Shown: one piece after another, positions 62,241 through 64,000 of the stretch
How positions within the stretch are numbered: position 1 is the first letter of the stretch
Layout of the letters: the number at the start of each line of letters is the position of its first letter
Assembly: GCA_010279815.1 (NCBI GenBank)
Contig: QEOQ01000658.1
Coordinates: 594,273 to 658,272, forward strand
DNA length: 64,000 bases
DNA from: Brachionus plicatilis
Taxonomy: Eukaryota > Rotifera > Eurotatoria > Ploima > Brachionidae
Reading direction: 5' to 3'
The notes under the pieces: generated by a model
Database searches by the model: none
Told to the model about the DNA's origin: nothing
What the model saw: the letters and a program-made list of their open reading frames with translations, nothing else
Made by a program: the position numbers and the translations under genes

Positions 62241-62679
62241 ATCATGATTAATATTGCTGAAAGTTTCCTGAAAGATCCAATTTCGACCAATTAAAAGTAC
62301 AAATAAAAAAATAGGCATTTATCCTAAAAGTAAATTTTATATTTTGTAAATAAATTAAATATTCATTTTATCGGCCAATATTTTCAATTAATTAAGAAAT
62401 TAACAAATTAATTTCAATAATTACAAATAATATTTATTTATTCAAAACTTTTAAGTGTTTATTATAAACACTTAAGAATTACTGAAACGATAAATCTAAC
62501 AGTTATATTTTGTTAAATAAGATTTTCCCATTTTGTCGATAAATTTGCTTTGATTTTAATTAAAATCATTAGAATCTTTTAGAAAAGGGTAGTTTATATT
62601 TTAAAAACCCATAATAGTTTTCATGATATGAATTAGTTCCATATTTATCATGTTTATAACCTTATTTTTGAGTGATTTG

Positions 62680-62748
62680 CAGACTTGGGCAAAAGTCATT
62701 TGACTTGACTTTAAAATGACTTTTTTTTTTGACTTTTCCCCAAGTCTG
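62680..62748. mobile_element. 69-bp hAT-type micro-MITE with 8-bp duplication GTGATTTG
   Basis: The ends CAGACTTGGGCAAAAGTC and, reversed, CAGACTTGGGGAAAAGTC match at 17 of 18 bases. Identical GTGATTTG flanks lie at 62672-62679 and 62749-62756. The whole element is almost only its two termini. It is related by ACTTGACTT motifs to 13204-13540. Confidence 0.85.
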
Positions 62749-63639
62749 GTGATTTGATTCCTTTTTTAAGCTTGTCTCACAATAACTCGTTTTTCGCATT
62801 GAAGTGTTAATGTCTTGTTTGTTTATCTTTTAAGATTAATTGTTTAATGGTAAGACGGACTAAAAATCTTTGCTTTTTGCAGCTAAAATTGTAGAATCCA
62901 GCGTCAACTTATAGATTTTTGTTAGTTCATCAAATTTAAAAGCTAATGATTTGGCATTCAAATGATACATATTTTTTATTTATTTAGGGCTTTTGGAAGT
63001 TAGTTTTTTAAGATATTTTAAACAATCATGTTTAATTAAAAATTAAAAAAAAAACGCCACTTTTTCTTTTTAATATATATTTTATATAATATTTATATTA
63101 TTTTATTTAAATTTATAATATTAATTGAATAAATTTTGTTGTCTAGATAAGAACATAAGACCTGAAGGGTCTTTTATTATTAACTCATCGTATATTTTTG
63201 AAAAGTTAAATTCTCCGATAAGTGCACCTAGTCAAAAATAAATAAATAATTTTAGAGGCATGTTATTTTTTATTAACATTGATTTTGAGAAATAAATTGT
63301 TAAAGATAGCCAAAGTCCGTAAAAAATGTTACCAAATACAAATTTTAAATCAAACACACTGCAAGGCTGAGCCGTGAAAAAGTGCTGACAGCTTTTTCCC
63401 TTGGCAATAGAAAAGAAGTGAAATTAACATGATGATTATTGCGTTTTGAGTTTTAAAAAAAACATTTACCTAAAATTTATTAAAAAAATGAAATATTTTT
63501 CAGTTTTTTGCTATTTGAAACAGAATTTCTTTTTATGGTTTGAGCTAGTAGCCAAAAATGACTGAAGGTTTACTTTCAGATGAAAATCAGAGTTGTTTTA
63601 AAAATCCCAATAAAAGGTCTTTGTTATTAAAATTAAGTC

Positions 63640-63815
63640 CAAGTCCAGACATTTTTTTTAAAATTTGGTAGATCAGGCTTCAAATCAAAACATTCATATA
63701 CACTTGGGTTGTCTAATGCAATAGTTTTGCCATATATCAAAATTTTGTTGCATTTTTAACATAAATTTCTACTTCAGTATTCAAAATTATAAAGCCTGGT
63801 CTTGGACTTTTGCAT
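63640..63815 (-). repeat. inverted copy of part of the hAT-like element at 53390-53560
   Basis: Read on the minus strand, it shares ATTTTGAATACTGAAG, GCATTAGACAACCCAAG, GAAGCCTGATCTA and CTGGACTTGGACTT with 53390-53560, in order. A short open stretch reads KTIALDNPSVYECFDLKPDL, suggesting it was once coding. Confidence 0.6.
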
Positions 63816-63926
63816 GAAAATTTAAATAAAATGACTGAACTTGGAATGACGAATCTTTGTATCCAGATTTTTTGATTCTATTTCATTTATAAGGCATTCG
63901 ACGTATATTCAGCAAAGCTTTAGTGA

Positions 63927-64000
63927 TAGAGGACCACCTTCTTTAACTCATATGGTTGTTTTTCGTTAGTTTCTAAGGCAATTGAGTCGTCAAAAAAATT
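63927..64000 (-). pseudogene. LINE reverse transcriptase fragment running off the window
   Basis: The last 74 bases are the exact reverse complement of about 60223-60296, i.e. the FFDDSIALETNEKQ box of the same LINE family in opposite orientation. The rest is outside the window or lost. Confidence 0.7.

Noticed and set aside
60223..64000. 74-bp perfect inverted repeats at 60223-60296 and 63927-64000 as termini of a 3.8-kb DNA transposon
   Set aside because: The repeated segment translates as the RT catalytic box of a LINE (FFDDSIALETNEKQ), so these are two LINE copies in opposite orientation, not transposon termini. The right copy is cut by the window end, so a larger inverted structure cannot be excluded.

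Overview
This window is a very AT-rich (roughly three quarters A+T) piece of an animal nuclear genome. The genes have spliceosomal introns (GTAAGT-type donors, T-rich stretch then AG), most only about 45-65 bp long. Several are animal or animal/relative proteins (R7-family RGS, TM2D1-like, NSMAF/FAN-like, CEBPZOS-like, INTS12-like). Low GC, tiny introns and a dense mix of decayed transposons would fit a monogonont rotifer such as Brachionus, but that is inference from composition and remembered genome character, not proven here. There is a 32-base assembly gap at 8492-8523.

Layout. 533-1430: 3' end of a RINT1-like gene (+). 4055-5075: BUB3 (+), two exons. 5711-13072: an R7-type RGS gene (+), eight exons; its 3.5-kb first intron and 1.9-kb sixth intron are filled with transposon debris. 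13.1-18.9 kb: nested mobile DNA, namely a hAT-type MITE, broken Helitron-type helicase pieces (-), and a GC-richer compact retroelement (gag/core-like ORF overlapping a polymerase ORF with RT and RNase H, all broken). 19.5-25.5 kb: DDE transposase remnants, a MULE with FLYWCH finger, a pogo/Tigger 5' end, and a gag-like fragment. 26938-27525: TM2D1-like gene (+). 29322-31880: ZNF598-like ubiquitin ligase (-). 32.9-35.0 kb: a 662-bp MITE and a 1.3-kb foldback element. 36722-40374: NSMAF/FAN (-) and, directly upstream on the same strand, a CEBPZOS-like gene whose stop codon abuts the NSMAF start codon. 42127-42661: a complete TA-flanked element carrying only a helix-turn-helix domain. 47889-48629: INTS12-like gene (+). 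49-64 kb: no confident host gene; MULE-like, hAT-like, SINE-like and LINE remnants.

Host genes look like unrelated housekeeping genes (vesicle tethering, spindle checkpoint, G-protein signalling, ribosome quality control, TNF/sphingomyelinase signalling, snRNA processing). The only evident functional linkage is the CEBPZOS-NSMAF pair, which may be one dicistronic transcription unit.

The most unusual items are: the compact retroelement at 15.4-18.6 kb, whose architecture and RNase H motifs recall hepadnavirus-related elements; the zero-spacer stop/start pair at 39821-39826; the HTH-only Tigger-type element; a foldback family with repeated GACATGTC palindromes and its small relative; three perfect palindromes that all have a one-base C spacer; and a set of hairpin-plus-microsatellite LINE-type 3' tails.
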